DNA of 55,456 bases from QYQD01 sp040754095 (GTDB lineage Bacteria > Desulfobacterota > QYQD01): NCBI GenBank assembly GCA_040754095.1, contig JBFMFO010000017.1, forward strand, positions 1 to 55,456, given 5' to 3'. The stretch's first letter is position 1, and each line of letters opens with the position of its first letter. Below are positions 46,818 through 55,420 of the stretch, piece by piece. A program made the position numbers and the translations under genes. Below the pieces are notes generated by a model. That model made no database searches. It was given only the letters and a program-made list of their open reading frames with translations, and was not told the origin of the DNA.

Positions 46818-46857
46818 AATGACTAATGACCAGTGACGACTGACGTTTTGAGCTTTG
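46818..46857. repeat. 40-bp repeat copy 1 (GTGACGAGTGACG type)
   Basis: This copy differs from the one at 49511-49550 at a single position over 40 bp. It is made of degenerate TGAC units ending in GTTTTGAGCTTTG and sits just after folE2. Related simple TGACGAG units occur near 32645 and 47481. Confidence 0.75.
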
Positions 46858-46860
46858 AAA

Positions 46861-47475
46861 TTAACCGGCCACTTTTTTAACTTCCCCGACCGGAACATCC
46901 CCCTCCCTTACTATTCGCGGCGGTAAAACAGTTACATCGACAATGGTTGAGCCTTTGATCCCTTTAGTTTTCCCGGCATCAAGCATCAGATTTACTCTGT
47001 CGCCAAGCTGATCCCAGACGTCCTTAGCTGTGACCGGGTTTCTCCCGCCTGAGAGATTGGCGCTGGTGGCGGTGAGGGGAAGGCCAAAGGTCGAAGCGAG
47101 AGACTGGGCAACCGGGTAGGAGGATATGCGGATGCCCACCCTACCCGTCCCGCCGGTGAGCAGCGACGGCAGGCCCTTTTTGGCCTTGAATATAATAGTC
47201 AAGGGGCCGGGCCAGAATCTGTCCATGAGCTTTTCCGCCGCGGCCGGAATGTCACTCACCAGACTATGTAATTGGTCCTTTTCAGCGATGATTACCAGAA
47301 GGGGTTTGGCATAATCACGCCGTTTGAGGGCGAAGACCCTTTTAAGGGCCTGTTCGTTTAAGGCGTCAGCGCCTAGCCCATAAAAAGTTTCGGTAGGGAA
47401 GGCCACCAGTCCGCCTTCTTTGAGGATCGCACAGGCCTTCTGTATCGCCGCCTGGTCAGGATGTTGGGCATCCAC
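46861..47475 (-). CDS. tsaC: Threonylcarbamoyl-AMP synthase (TsaC/Sua5 YrdC domain)
   Basis: A 204-residue YrdC-domain protein that makes threonylcarbamoyl-AMP for the t6A37 modification of ANN-decoding tRNAs. Motifs are GGLVAFPTETFYGLGADAL, KRRDYAKPLLVII, FWPGPLTIIFKAK, GRVGIRI and LTATSANLSGG. The short length makes it TsaC rather than full Sua5. GTG at 47475 is preferred. The open frame upstream to 47577 encodes the TGACGAG repeat, so the N-terminal extension is probably not translated as native protein. It lies four bases from the purD-purE fusion gene, on the same strand downstream of it. Confidence 0.9.
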   Translation of the reverse strand: MDAQHPDQAAIQKACAILKEGGLVAFPTETFYGLGADALNEQALKRVFALKRRDYAKPLLVIIAEKDQLHSLVSDIPAAAEKLMDRFWPGPLTIIFKAKKGLPSLLTGGTGRVGIRISSYPVAQSLASTFGLPLTATSANLSGGRNPVTAKDVWDQLGDRVNLMLDAGKTKGIKGSTIVDVTVLPPRIVREGDVPVGEVKKVAG

Positions 47476-47480
47476 CCTAA

Positions 47481-47521
47481 GAGTGACGAGTGACGAGTGA
47501 CGAGTGATGAGTAATGGACTC
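47481..47521. repeat. Tandem GAGTGAC units upstream of tsaC
   Basis: Four near-identical seven-base GAGTGAC-like units, ending in GAGTGATGAG, sit directly before the tsaC GTG start. The same word occurs at 32645 and within the 40-bp repeats. Confidence 0.7.
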
Positions 47522-47581
47522 TGGAGCATAGGTCTTTTCTTTTTTCCACTCATCACGCAGTACTTGTAACTCATCACTATT

Positions 47582-49351
47582 TTATACCGGTCCTAGCCGA
47601 CCGGCCTTTTCTTCCACTTCCCGCGCCATATTCACTTTATGTTTTCTCAATTCTTCTGCAATGCGGGGATACTTCAAGGATAAGATTTGCGCTGCAAAGA
47701 TGGCGGCATTCCTGGCCCCGGCCTTGCCGACGGCCATAGTAGCCACAGGGACACCGGGCGGCATCTGGACAGTAGAAAGAAGGGAATCAAGGCCGTTCAG
47801 GGCCGAGGAGTTTATCGGTACCCCGATAACGGGCAGAGTAGTCTCCGAAGCAATGACTCCGGCCAGGTGGGCGGCAGCGCCGGCCCCGGCAATGATGATT
47901 TCCAGGCCACGCTCCGCGGCTTTTTGTGCATATTCATGTGTCCTCTGCGGAGACCGATGGGCAGAGGCGATAGTAATTTCATAGGAGATACCCATTTTTT
48001 TAAGTACGGAAGTTGTCTCGAGCATAATGGGCAGGTCTGAGTCACTGCCCATAACGATACCCACTAAAGGACTGCTTCCCTGATTTTTCAGAGCCCTGTG
48101 TCCGATATCCTTGCGGGAATAGACGCCCTTCCACTTGATGCGGCCCACTGCCTCATAGGCGCGTTTAATTGCCTGCTTGTGATCGTTGTCAACAGCGGTT
48201 ACTCCCAGGACCCGGCCGCCGTTGGTTACAATGTTGTTACCCTTGACGGCCGTGCCAGCGTGGAAGATGGTAACATCTTTCATTTTTGAAACAGCAGCGA
48301 GACCTTGAATGATCTTGCCTTTTTCATAACTTCCCGGGTATCCCTGCGCGGCCATAATCACGCAGACCGCCGGCCGGGGATCCCAGTCGATGGAAAGATT
48401 GCCGAGTGTACCGTCGATGGCAGCCTGCACGATCTCGACTAGGTCACCTTTCATGCGCGCCAGGATGGGCTGTGCCTCCGGGTCGCCAAAGCGGCAATTG
48501 AATTCCAGTACTCTGGCCTTTCCTTCCTTGATGATAAGGCCGGCGTACAAGACTCCGCGGTACGGCTGCCCTTCAGCAGCCAGGGCCTTGACGGTGGGTT
48601 GCATAATTTCTTTCATAATTTGCTGGTGCAACTGAGGGGTGACCAGCGGCGCCGGAGAATAGGCACCCATACCTCCTGTGTTTGGGCCGCGATCTCCGTC
48701 AAAAATGGCCTTATGATCTTGTGCAGTGGCCAGCGGCAGAACGGTCTTGCCGTCTGTGACGGCCATGAAAGAGACCTCTTCGCCCTCCAGGAATTCTTCG
48801 ATGATTATTTTATTACCGGCCTCACCAAAGGCCTTCTTCTGCATAATGAGGTCAACGGCAGCCGCTCCTTCTTCATAACTTCGGGCCACTATTACGCCCT
48901 TGCCGGCCGCAAGACCGTCAGCCTTGATAACCAGGGGGAACGCGGCTTTTTTAAGGTATGCCATGGCCTTATTGGTTGATGTAAATACCTCGTACTTGCC
49001 GGTGGGGATGCGGTACTTATCCATAAGCTTTTTGGCAAATACTTTACTGCCTTCAATAGCCGCAGCCTTCTTACCCGGACCAAATATGGATAATTTTTTG
49101 GCCGAAAAGAGATCTACAATGCCCAGAGTTAGCGGCGTCTCCGGCCCGACCACGGTCAGATCTATCTTTTTGTTCAGGGCAAATGCGCACAGCTCCTTAA
49201 TGTCTTCAGCGGAGATATTCACGCATTCAGCCAGTGTACTTATACCGGCGTTGCCCGGCGCACAGTAGATTTTTTTTACCAAAGGACTCTGGGCAATCTT
49301 CCAGACCAGGGCATGCTCACGGCCACCTGAGCCTACAACGAGGACTTTCAT
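47582..49351 (-). CDS. PurD-PurE fusion (GAR synthetase + N5-CAIR mutase)
   Basis: A 589-residue fusion of two purine enzymes. Residues 1-~425 are phosphoribosylamine-glycine ligase (PurD): MKVLVVGSGGREHAL, VIKADGLAAGKGVIVA, a GPNTGGMGAYSPAPL loop and EFNCRFGDPEAQPIL, with the ATP-grasp fold. Residues ~430-589 are class I N5-carboxyaminoimidazole ribonucleotide mutase (PurE): MGSDSDLP, SAHRSPQRTHEYA, GAGAAAHLAG and MPPGVPVATMAVGKAGA. PurD performs step 2 and PurE, with PurK elsewhere, step 6. ATG 49351 follows AAGGAGC; the TTG 24 bases upstream is not used. A fused protein may pass no intermediate directly, since the steps are not consecutive. Confidence 0.93.
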   Translation of the reverse strand: MKVLVVGSGGREHALVWKIAQSPLVKKIYCAPGNAGISTLAECVNISAEDIKELCAFALNKKIDLTVVGPETPLTLGIVDLFSAKKLSIFGPGKKAAAIEGSKVFAKKLMDKYRIPTGKYEVFTSTNKAMAYLKKAAFPLVIKADGLAAGKGVIVARSYEEGAAAVDLIMQKKAFGEAGNKIIIEEFLEGEEVSFMAVTDGKTVLPLATAQDHKAIFDGDRGPNTGGMGAYSPAPLVTPQLHQQIMKEIMQPTVKALAAEGQPYRGVLYAGLIIKEGKARVLEFNCRFGDPEAQPILARMKGDLVEIVQAAIDGTLGNLSIDWDPRPAVCVIMAAQGYPGSYEKGKIIQGLAAVSKMKDVTIFHAGTAVKGNNIVTNGGRVLGVTAVDNDHKQAIKRAYEAVGRIKWKGVYSRKDIGHRALKNQGSSPLVGIVMGSDSDLPIMLETTSVLKKMGISYEITIASAHRSPQRTHEYAQKAAERGLEIIIAGAGAAAHLAGVIASETTLPVIGVPINSSALNGLDSLLSTVQMPPGVPVATMAVGKAGARNAAIFAAQILSLKYPRIAEELRKHKVNMAREVEEKAGRLGPV

Positions 49352-49510
49352 ATTATTTATGCTCCTTACCTTCAAATACGTAACGCTTTGCGCGAATTTT
49401 AAATGTCAAAACCCAAAGTTCAAATGAAGTTCAAATGACTAAAGTAGAAGTCATTAGTCAATAGTCATTTGTCACTGGTAAAAGGGGTCTCTCTTTCCCC
49501 CGACTTAACC

Positions 49511-49550
49511 AATGACTAATGACCAGTGACGAGTGACGTTTTGAGCTTTG
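49511..49550. repeat. 40-bp repeat copy 2
   Basis: This copy is identical to the copy at 46818-46857 except for one base. It shows recent spread or conservation of the family in this region. Confidence 0.8.
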
Positions 49551-49685
49551 GGATTTGGCATTGATTTGAACTTTGAGCTTTGAATTTTGGACTTAGCCTT
49601 TACTACCCTTACCAACGGATTCTGTCAAGAGAAACAGCGGCTTATTAGCGTAGGCAATGAATGACGGGTGGTGAGTCGGGAGAAG

Positions 49686-49759
49686 GGTTGCGGGTTGTCC
49701 GCCCCGGCGAATCTGCCTGAGGCATGACCGGAGGCACGACGAGTTTTTGACCCGCAACC
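49686..49759. repeat. 74-bp element with 10-bp terminal inverted repeats
   Basis: GGTTGCGGGT at 49686-49695 and ACCCGCAACC at 49750-49759 bound a segment containing a 25-bp unit at 49705-49729 that includes CGGCGAATCTGCCT. The same unit occurs at 52924-52948 inside the 5' end of pilP with two differences. It is a MITE-like dispersed repeat. Confidence 0.7.
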
Positions 49760-49782
49760 TGGAGGCCGAAAGCTGACGGCTG

Positions 49783-52377
49783 CTAATCCATCTTGACGGT
49801 GTTTGCAGACAGGAAGATCAGGAGCTCTGTGCGCTCTGTGGCATCCTTTTCACCCTTAAAGAGCCAGCCTAATACCGGAACCTTGGATAATACGGGGACA
49901 CCTGAGATAGTCTTCGTTTTCTTTTCATAGATGATTCCGCCGATCACCACGGTCTCGCCGTCATTAATCAGGAGTTCCGTCTTTGCCTCCCGGATGTCAA
50001 GGGCCGGCGTGCCTTGTACGGTCTTGGTCCAGTCCGGCTCATCTTTTTTGGCCGTTATATTCAGACCGATACGGTTGTCCGGCGTTATATGGGGAACCAC
50101 GGTCAGTTTAAGAGTAGCCTCCACAAATTCCGTGGAGATACCGTCCTGGGTCTGCTTGAGATAGGGTATCTTGGCGCCCTGTTGGATATACGCCTCTTTG
50201 TTATCCAGGGTAGTAATCTTTGGTGAGGATACTATGTGTACCTTGCCGTCACTCTCCATGGCCAGGAGGCGCACATCCAGATTGACTATGGTAGTGCCCA
50301 CGCGCCCAAAGGTAAACCCGATGCCGCCCAATACGTCCGCAGTAGCCGGTATGCCGGGATTAATCGCAAAATTGGAACCGGCTTGCCCCTGGGCACCGAC
50401 AGTCCATTCCCCCCCGGTCTTTTGAATAATATTTGACGCAGTTCCACTGCCCCATTGCACACCCAGCTCACGTGAGAAATCGGCCGTGGCCTCTACAATA
50501 CGCGCCTCGATAAGCACCTGCCTGGTCGGTTCATCCAGGGAGCTTACTATAGTCTTAGCGTCTTCGATTACAGCCGGGGTGTCTTTTATCACGATTTTGT
50601 TGGTACGTTCATCGAATGTAACCGAACCCCGTTCACTTCTGATTTTGTCGATCTGATCCTTTAGTTTTTCGGCCTTGCCATAGTTTACCTGGATATACTC
50701 CGTGACCATGGGTTCTGCCTGCTGCAACTCCAGGAGGCGTTTATTTTCTTCTGCCACCTTAGACAGGGGGGCAACACGGATGACATTGCCGGTTTTTACC
50801 ATTCCCAGGCCCCTGGCTGCCAGCACTACATCCAGGGCCTGATCCCAGGGTACTTTGTCCAATTTCAGGGTTACCTTGCCGGTTACATCGTCGCTGGCCA
50901 CGATATTCAGCTTGCTTACCTCGGCCAGCAGTCTCAGGACATTATGGATATCGGCATTCTGGAAGTCCAGAGATATCTTTTGGCCGGTATAGACCTTATC
51001 CGGGCCAAAAGGCATTTCTACCCTGGCAAGGCCATCGTCTATCGGGGCGGCCGTGTTCTTGGACAGGTCGCTGAATTCCGGGGGCAAGACGGCATCCTTG
51101 TCAGAGGCCGCCTTATCTTCTGCCGGTAATTTGGCAGCCTCCAGCGTCATTTGGGCCAACTGGTCGGGTTTCGGAGGGACGGTTGTGGCCGCAAATTCCA
51201 ATTGGATACGATTTTCTTTTTCTATGGTCTGGAAAGGGACATCGTCCCGCATCTTTATGGTAATATCCACGGTATTTTTCGCGGATATGGATTGCTGCGG
51301 GATTATCACCTCTACCGCACCCTTAAAATAGCCGGTGTCATAAGGTCTGGCCAACGACCTGGGCAACAGAGCCTGTCCCAAACGCAGCAGCACAGTGGTT
51401 TTGTCGACGTTAATTACCTTGTATGATAATTTTCGGTCGGCCTTCACCGTAAGGCGAACCTTGCCTCCATCCAGAGGCTCGAAGTCTATAGCTTCTATAG
51501 TCCCGACCGAAGGCGCTGCCGCCTTTCTCTTGCCAATCCAGACTGTAATGGATCCGCCGGCCTGATCGATAGCATAAGGGAACAACGGCGCCTTTTTAGA
51601 GTCAAAAACAATGCGAACCCTGTCTGCTTTTGCGGCCATACGAATCTTTTTTAAGAGATCATTCTGGACAGAGACCGCTCTCTTTGGATATACGAGTTTA
51701 ATTCCAGGGATGTCTATAACCAGCCTGGACGGGTCAGACAATGTAAAGGACTTGGCCTTGGGCAGTATCCCATCACCGGAGATAACTACTTTTACTGTTC
51801 CTTTTGCGGGGGCATCTACGGCCACGTCAACTATGCCGCTGGCTTGAGGCATAGCAGCTAAACTGGCACTGGTCTCAAGCGCTTTGTCCGGTTCCTTTAT
51901 TGCGCCAGGTCCTGAACCGGATTCCGGCGCAGGTTCTTCTTTTACGGCAGCCACAGAGCCCTTTTGAAAGGCAATAACAATACCCTTATCCATTCGGGTA
52001 ACGGTGTAGGGAATATCTTTCACCAGTGCGATTTCTATGCGGGAATAGGCCGGCGGTTTATCGCCGAAAAATATGCCTTTTATAGACTTAATAATGCCGG
52101 TGTCGAAATCCGTGGGGAATACCGCCTGGCTTGCGTCTGCTTCCGGGATGTCAATAATTATGGCCAGGGGATTGACCTGTTTATAGGCCGTATAGGTAAG
52201 CGGCTCTTTCCCTTCGATATTAACCCGGAGTATGGATTCATCCTGGGAGATAATAACAGACTCAATTTCCCGGATTGATGTTGGTTTTGATGCCGCATGA
52301 GCCGTGTCAGCCGGCAACCAGAGGCCGAGACCCAGTAATACTATAATGGCCAGAACTTGTATTCTAATCCAGCACAT
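49783..52377 (-). CDS. pilQ: Type IV pilus secretin PilQ
   Basis: An 864-residue outer-membrane secretin. A signal peptide ends near AHAAS (residue 28). Three AMIN-type cell-wall-binding domains span about residues 35-400, each with the VVISGDG/RLVIDIPG-like pattern. An STN/N0 domain (DVTGKVTLKLDKVPWDQAL), a secretin N domain and the C-terminal secretin barrel (VVPHITPDNRIGLNI and LLFIFLSANTV-type ends) follow. PilQ forms the channel through which the pilus fibre passes. It is the last gene of pilMNOPQ and overlaps the pilP stop by one base. No aroK or dam follows, unlike in gammaproteobacteria. Confidence 0.95.
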   Translation of the reverse strand: MCWIRIQVLAIIVLLGLGLWLPADTAHAASKPTSIREIESVIISQDESILRVNIEGKEPLTYTAYKQVNPLAIIIDIPEADASQAVFPTDFDTGIIKSIKGIFFGDKPPAYSRIEIALVKDIPYTVTRMDKGIVIAFQKGSVAAVKEEPAPESGSGPGAIKEPDKALETSASLAAMPQASGIVDVAVDAPAKGTVKVVISGDGILPKAKSFTLSDPSRLVIDIPGIKLVYPKRAVSVQNDLLKKIRMAAKADRVRIVFDSKKAPLFPYAIDQAGGSITVWIGKRKAAAPSVGTIEAIDFEPLDGGKVRLTVKADRKLSYKVINVDKTTVLLRLGQALLPRSLARPYDTGYFKGAVEVIIPQQSISAKNTVDITIKMRDDVPFQTIEKENRIQLEFAATTVPPKPDQLAQMTLEAAKLPAEDKAASDKDAVLPPEFSDLSKNTAAPIDDGLARVEMPFGPDKVYTGQKISLDFQNADIHNVLRLLAEVSKLNIVASDDVTGKVTLKLDKVPWDQALDVVLAARGLGMVKTGNVIRVAPLSKVAEENKRLLELQQAEPMVTEYIQVNYGKAEKLKDQIDKIRSERGSVTFDERTNKIVIKDTPAVIEDAKTIVSSLDEPTRQVLIEARIVEATADFSRELGVQWGSGTASNIIQKTGGEWTVGAQGQAGSNFAINPGIPATADVLGGIGFTFGRVGTTIVNLDVRLLAMESDGKVHIVSSPKITTLDNKEAYIQQGAKIPYLKQTQDGISTEFVEATLKLTVVPHITPDNRIGLNITAKKDEPDWTKTVQGTPALDIREAKTELLINDGETVVIGGIIYEKKTKTISGVPVLSKVPVLGWLFKGEKDATERTELLIFLSANTVKMD

Positions 52378-53018
52378 TAATCTTCTCCTTCCCCTGATCC
52401 ACTTAACCTGAGTATCACGGGGCGTTTTCTTATTTTTCCGGTAAAATCTTTCACGGTTTCCGTGACTACCACGCGGTCTGTCAGGATGCCGGTTACAATG
52501 CCTTCCTGCGTTCCTACCCGGCTTCCTGTACGCAAGATGTAACCCCTGCCCGATGCGTCTTCCACCATGGCGTAGGGATCCCTACTATTGGTAATGACTG
52601 CGACCAGCGTCAACTGGCCAATATCCAGGCTTTGCAGCGGTAAGGCCACGCTGCCGGACGATACGTTTTTTGATTTATCCCCTGCCTTTTCTTCTGATAT
52701 AAAGGGCTTAAACGGATCCGGCTTTCCGACCGGGTTATAAGAATATTTTTCCGGCATCCCGATTTCGTCGTTCATCCCTGAGGCAGGAGAGACCGCTTCG
52801 GCCTTCTGAGATCCTTTATCCGGCACAGTTAAGGGGGGTTCCGTTTTTTTATCCTTGCAGCCGGCAAAGATGAGCATCACGCACACCAAACTGCACACCA
52901 GCAGCCGGATACCTTTTTCGCCACGGCGAATCTGCCTAAGGCACGACCTATGGCATGAATTGCAACTGCTGCAACTTTTGTAACTATTGCAACTAGTTGT
53001 TTTTCTGTTTATCTTCAC
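52377..53018 (-). CDS. pilP: Pilus assembly lipoprotein PilP
   Basis: A 213-residue inner-membrane lipoprotein that links PilNO to PilQ. The lipobox LIFAGC places the mature Cys near residue 54. The C-terminal beta domain has KPDPFKPF, then LVAVITNSRDPYAMVEDASG and VVTETVKDFTGKIRK. The only good frame begins at GTG 53018, inside pilO. This adds an unusual ~38-residue N-terminal extension rich in Cys and Ser (SCNSYKSCSSCNSCHRSC). That extension lies partly over an intergenic repeat unit (52924-52948). The true start may be further in, but no standard start codon is well placed. Confidence 0.88.
   Translation of the reverse strand: MKINRKTTSCNSYKSCSSCNSCHRSCLRQIRRGEKGIRLLVCSLVCVMLIFAGCKDKKTEPPLTVPDKGSQKAEAVSPASGMNDEIGMPEKYSYNPVGKPDPFKPFISEEKAGDKSKNVSSGSVALPLQSLDIGQLTLVAVITNSRDPYAMVEDASGRGYILRTGSRVGTQEGIVTGILTDRVVVTETVKDFTGKIRKRPVILRLSGSGEGED
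52924..52948. repeat. 25-bp repeat unit within the pilP 5' end
   Basis: Matches 23 of 25 bases of the unit at 49705-49729. It contributes codons just before the pilP lipoprotein signal, so an intergenic repeat appears to have been captured as coding sequence. Confidence 0.75.
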
Positions 53019-53610
53019 CAGGCTCGCCCTCTACAAATCGGTACGTGGTGGCCAGACAGGAGGTCTTTACCATCATCGCGCCATGTGCCTTTTTGGGATC
53101 AGTCATGGAGACATTAGAGATATTAACTATGCGCGGCAGTTTGCTCACCCTGTCAAAAAATACGGCCACGTTGTGGTATGGGCCCACAACGATAATCTCT
53201 ACAGGTATTTCAACATAAAAATCTTTAGGCACTTCTTCTTTAGGCTTAAAAAGAATAAATTCCAGGTCCGCTTCGTTCCCCAGGCTTGAAATGTTAGTCA
53301 GCAGGGAAGGTATCTCTTTCTTATCCGGGAGGAGCAACAGGGCTCTTTGGAATTGGGCCTTGGTAACCTCAAGTTCAGCCTTAAATTGTGCCAGGTTAGC
53401 CGCTTTATGTTTGACCTTGGATAGGGTGGCCTGTGCGTCTTCAAGCTCGCCGCGCAGCTTCCCGATCTTTCTGTATTGGGGGCCGACCAAAATGACGACA
53501 AAAAGCGCTACCAGGGCCGCAAGTATGCCGATATAAATCAAAATCTTCTGCTTAAAGGGCAGCCCGGTAACTATATGTTCTATCTTGGGCGGCAGACTTA
53601 ACCCTTTCAT
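52993..53610 (-). CDS. pilO: Pilus assembly protein PilO
   Basis: A 205-residue inner-membrane protein. A single membrane helix near residues 22-42 (KILIYIGILAALVALFVVIL) is followed by a coiled coil and a C-terminal ferredoxin-like domain with VGPYHNVAVFFDRVSKLPR. PilO pairs with PilN to form the alignment subcomplex. It starts four bases before the pilN stop and is overlapped by pilP for 26 bp. Its length is standard. Confidence 0.93.
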   Translation of the reverse strand: MKGLSLPPKIEHIVTGLPFKQKILIYIGILAALVALFVVILVGPQYRKIGKLRGELEDAQATLSKVKHKAANLAQFKAELEVTKAQFQRALLLLPDKKEIPSLLTNISSLGNEADLEFILFKPKEEVPKDFYVEIPVEIIVVGPYHNVAVFFDRVSKLPRIVNISNVSMTDPKKAHGAMMVKTSCLATTYRFVEGEPGEDKQKNN

Positions 53611-54215
53611 GCCTTGTTCTCACCCTTCTTTTTTGGGTCGGCAGGCTGCTCCGCTATAGACGGATCTCCCGAAGCCCCCTTAATCTCGCAAGTAATGCTA
53701 AACTGCATCAATTTCACGCTGTTGACCGTCTCCTGGGCCGAATTTATTAAGTCCACATTGGTAAAATAAGGAGAAGCGGCCAGGTTCTTCATGTATAAGG
53801 CTATAGTAGCGTTATCCATAGCCACTCCTTCCAGGAGGAGCTTATTTTCGGTCTGTTTGACGGCCTTGAGCCATAACCTTTTTTCCGGCAAATTTGTGCT
53901 TATTTCATCCAGCATATGTACCGGCCCGGTTTTATTTCTCTGCAGCCGGCCAAGCACATCGAGCTTTTTCTGGATTAAGTCCTTTTGTTTTTTTTGCTCT
54001 TCGAGTCCCTGGACTACCTTACTGTACTCACCTATCTCATTTCGGACCTGCCCGATATCATCAGTCAGCGATTTTATCTGATACGAAAAGGAAATACCCA
54101 GATAAGCCATAGCTAAAACAATAAAGAATACGGACAGAAGGCATACCGATAATTGTTTACGGATGTTTTCCTTCTTCTTGGCTAATCTTACCGGTAAGAG
54201 GTTTATTTTAATCAT
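53607..54215 (-). CDS. pilN: Pilus assembly protein PilN
   Basis: A 202-residue bitopic inner-membrane protein. The short conserved cytoplasmic N-terminus MIKINLLPVRLAKKKENIR binds PilM. A membrane helix (about 22-45) precedes a coiled coil and a periplasmic ferredoxin-like domain. It overlaps pilM and pilO by four bases each, consistent with strict co-translation. Confidence 0.95.
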   Translation of the reverse strand: MIKINLLPVRLAKKKENIRKQLSVCLLSVFFIVLAMAYLGISFSYQIKSLTDDIGQVRNEIGEYSKVVQGLEEQKKQKDLIQKKLDVLGRLQRNKTGPVHMLDEISTNLPEKRLWLKAVKQTENKLLLEGVAMDNATIALYMKNLAASPYFTNVDLINSAQETVNSVKLMQFSITCEIKGASGDPSIAEQPADPKKKGENKA

Positions 54216-55264
54216 ATCTCTACGCTTCTCAGGGCCAGGCCGATAGCTATAGCGGCTTGCGGGCCTACCTGACCTATATACTCCGGATCAAACCGGTCAG
54301 GGTCCACATCTATGCGGGCAAAGGGATCAAATATTTCCACCGGGATATCTGTCTCCAGGCGTAAGATATCGCTGAGTCCGGCGATCTTGGCCGATCCACC
54401 GCTCAGTACAATCTTGGCCAGGCTATGGTCCGGATAGTTTGCGTAATAGAAGTCAATGGCCCTCCTTATTTCCATCGTCCAGAGGGAACATGTAGAAGAA
54501 AATATCTCCTCAAGGATTGGCCTCTTATCACCGTTCACATCGCCGCTTATCTTCAAAATTTCTGCCTGATCGTATGGCAGACCAAGCTTAGATCGAATCT
54601 GGTCCGTGATCTGATCGCCGCCAAAGGAGGCATCCCGGGTGAAGGTAGAGACGCCGTTGACCAGGATGTTGATATTAATCTTGGAGGCCCCGATATCCAC
54701 CAGAGCGATGTTCTGATCTTGCGTGTCGTAATTGGCTTCATAGGCATTTTCCAGCGCAAATGGATCGACATCGATAATGGTAGGAACAAGATTGGCATCG
54801 CGAATTAACTCAGAGTATTCGTCTATCGTTTCACGCTTTGCAGCCACCAGCATAACGTCCATGCGGTCTTTTTTATCTGTGCTCGCTCCCAGTATCTGGA
54901 AATCGATATAGACGTCGTTAATATCAAAAGGAATATACTGTGCGGCCTCCACCGCGATATTATCCTCCAGTTCCTTATCACTCATAAGCGGCATGTTTAT
55001 CTTCTTTATAATAACCGAATAACCGGCGATAGATGCCGCTGTGCGCTTGCCCGTTGTTTTTAAATTGTTCACCAGTGCGGCTATAATATCGGCCACCTGT
55101 GCCCGCTCCTTTACCACTCCTTCGACAATGGCCTGTGCGGGGACAGCCGCTATGCCAAAGTTTTTCAGTTGTAACCCATGGGAAGAGTCTGTCACCTCAG
55201 CTACCTTTATAGAATGGGAACCGATATCCAACCCCAGGGCGAATTTTTGTTTTTTAAAAAACAT
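54212..55264 (-). CDS. pilM: Pilus assembly protein PilM
   Basis: A 350-residue actin-like cytosolic ATPase and the first gene of pilMNOPQ. The phosphate-1 loop is ALGLDIGSHSIKVAEV near residue 9. ALVDIGASKININIL, VLSGGSAKIAGLS and the C-terminal ALRSVEI match the family. PilM docks the PilN N-terminus. The upstream 55265-55409 is AT-rich and should hold the operon promoter, divergent from the partial gene at the right edge. Confidence 0.95.
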   Translation of the reverse strand: MFFKKQKFALGLDIGSHSIKVAEVTDSSHGLQLKNFGIAAVPAQAIVEGVVKERAQVADIIAALVNNLKTTGKRTAASIAGYSVIIKKINMPLMSDKELEDNIAVEAAQYIPFDINDVYIDFQILGASTDKKDRMDVMLVAAKRETIDEYSELIRDANLVPTIIDVDPFALENAYEANYDTQDQNIALVDIGASKININILVNGVSTFTRDASFGGDQITDQIRSKLGLPYDQAEILKISGDVNGDKRPILEEIFSSTCSLWTMEIRRAIDFYYANYPDHSLAKIVLSGGSAKIAGLSDILRLETDIPVEIFDPFARIDVDPDRFDPEYIGQVGPQAAIAIGLALRSVEI

Positions 55265-55420
55265 ATGTTGTATTTTCTTCTCCAGAGCTTGTTAAAAAGT
55301 CCACACTATCTTAGTTCTTACCGCACATTTGTCCAAAATAAGATTTTTAAAATCTCCCCTAGCCCCTGGTTTATTTTAGTCAAGCGCTTTTTTTATAACA
55401 TTAACATACGGAGGTCTTAA

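Larger units (their letters stand above)
49376..49782 (-). other. Repeat-rich intergenic region between purD-purE and pilQ
   Basis: About 400 bp without a gene. It holds inverted AATGAC/GTCATT repeats (49433-49476), a 40-bp repeat copy (49511-49550), and a 74-bp hairpin element (49686-49759). No complete mobile element is present. The 3' end of the pilMNOPQ transcript and the promoter for purD-purE must lie here. I saw no clear terminator. Confidence 0.55.
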
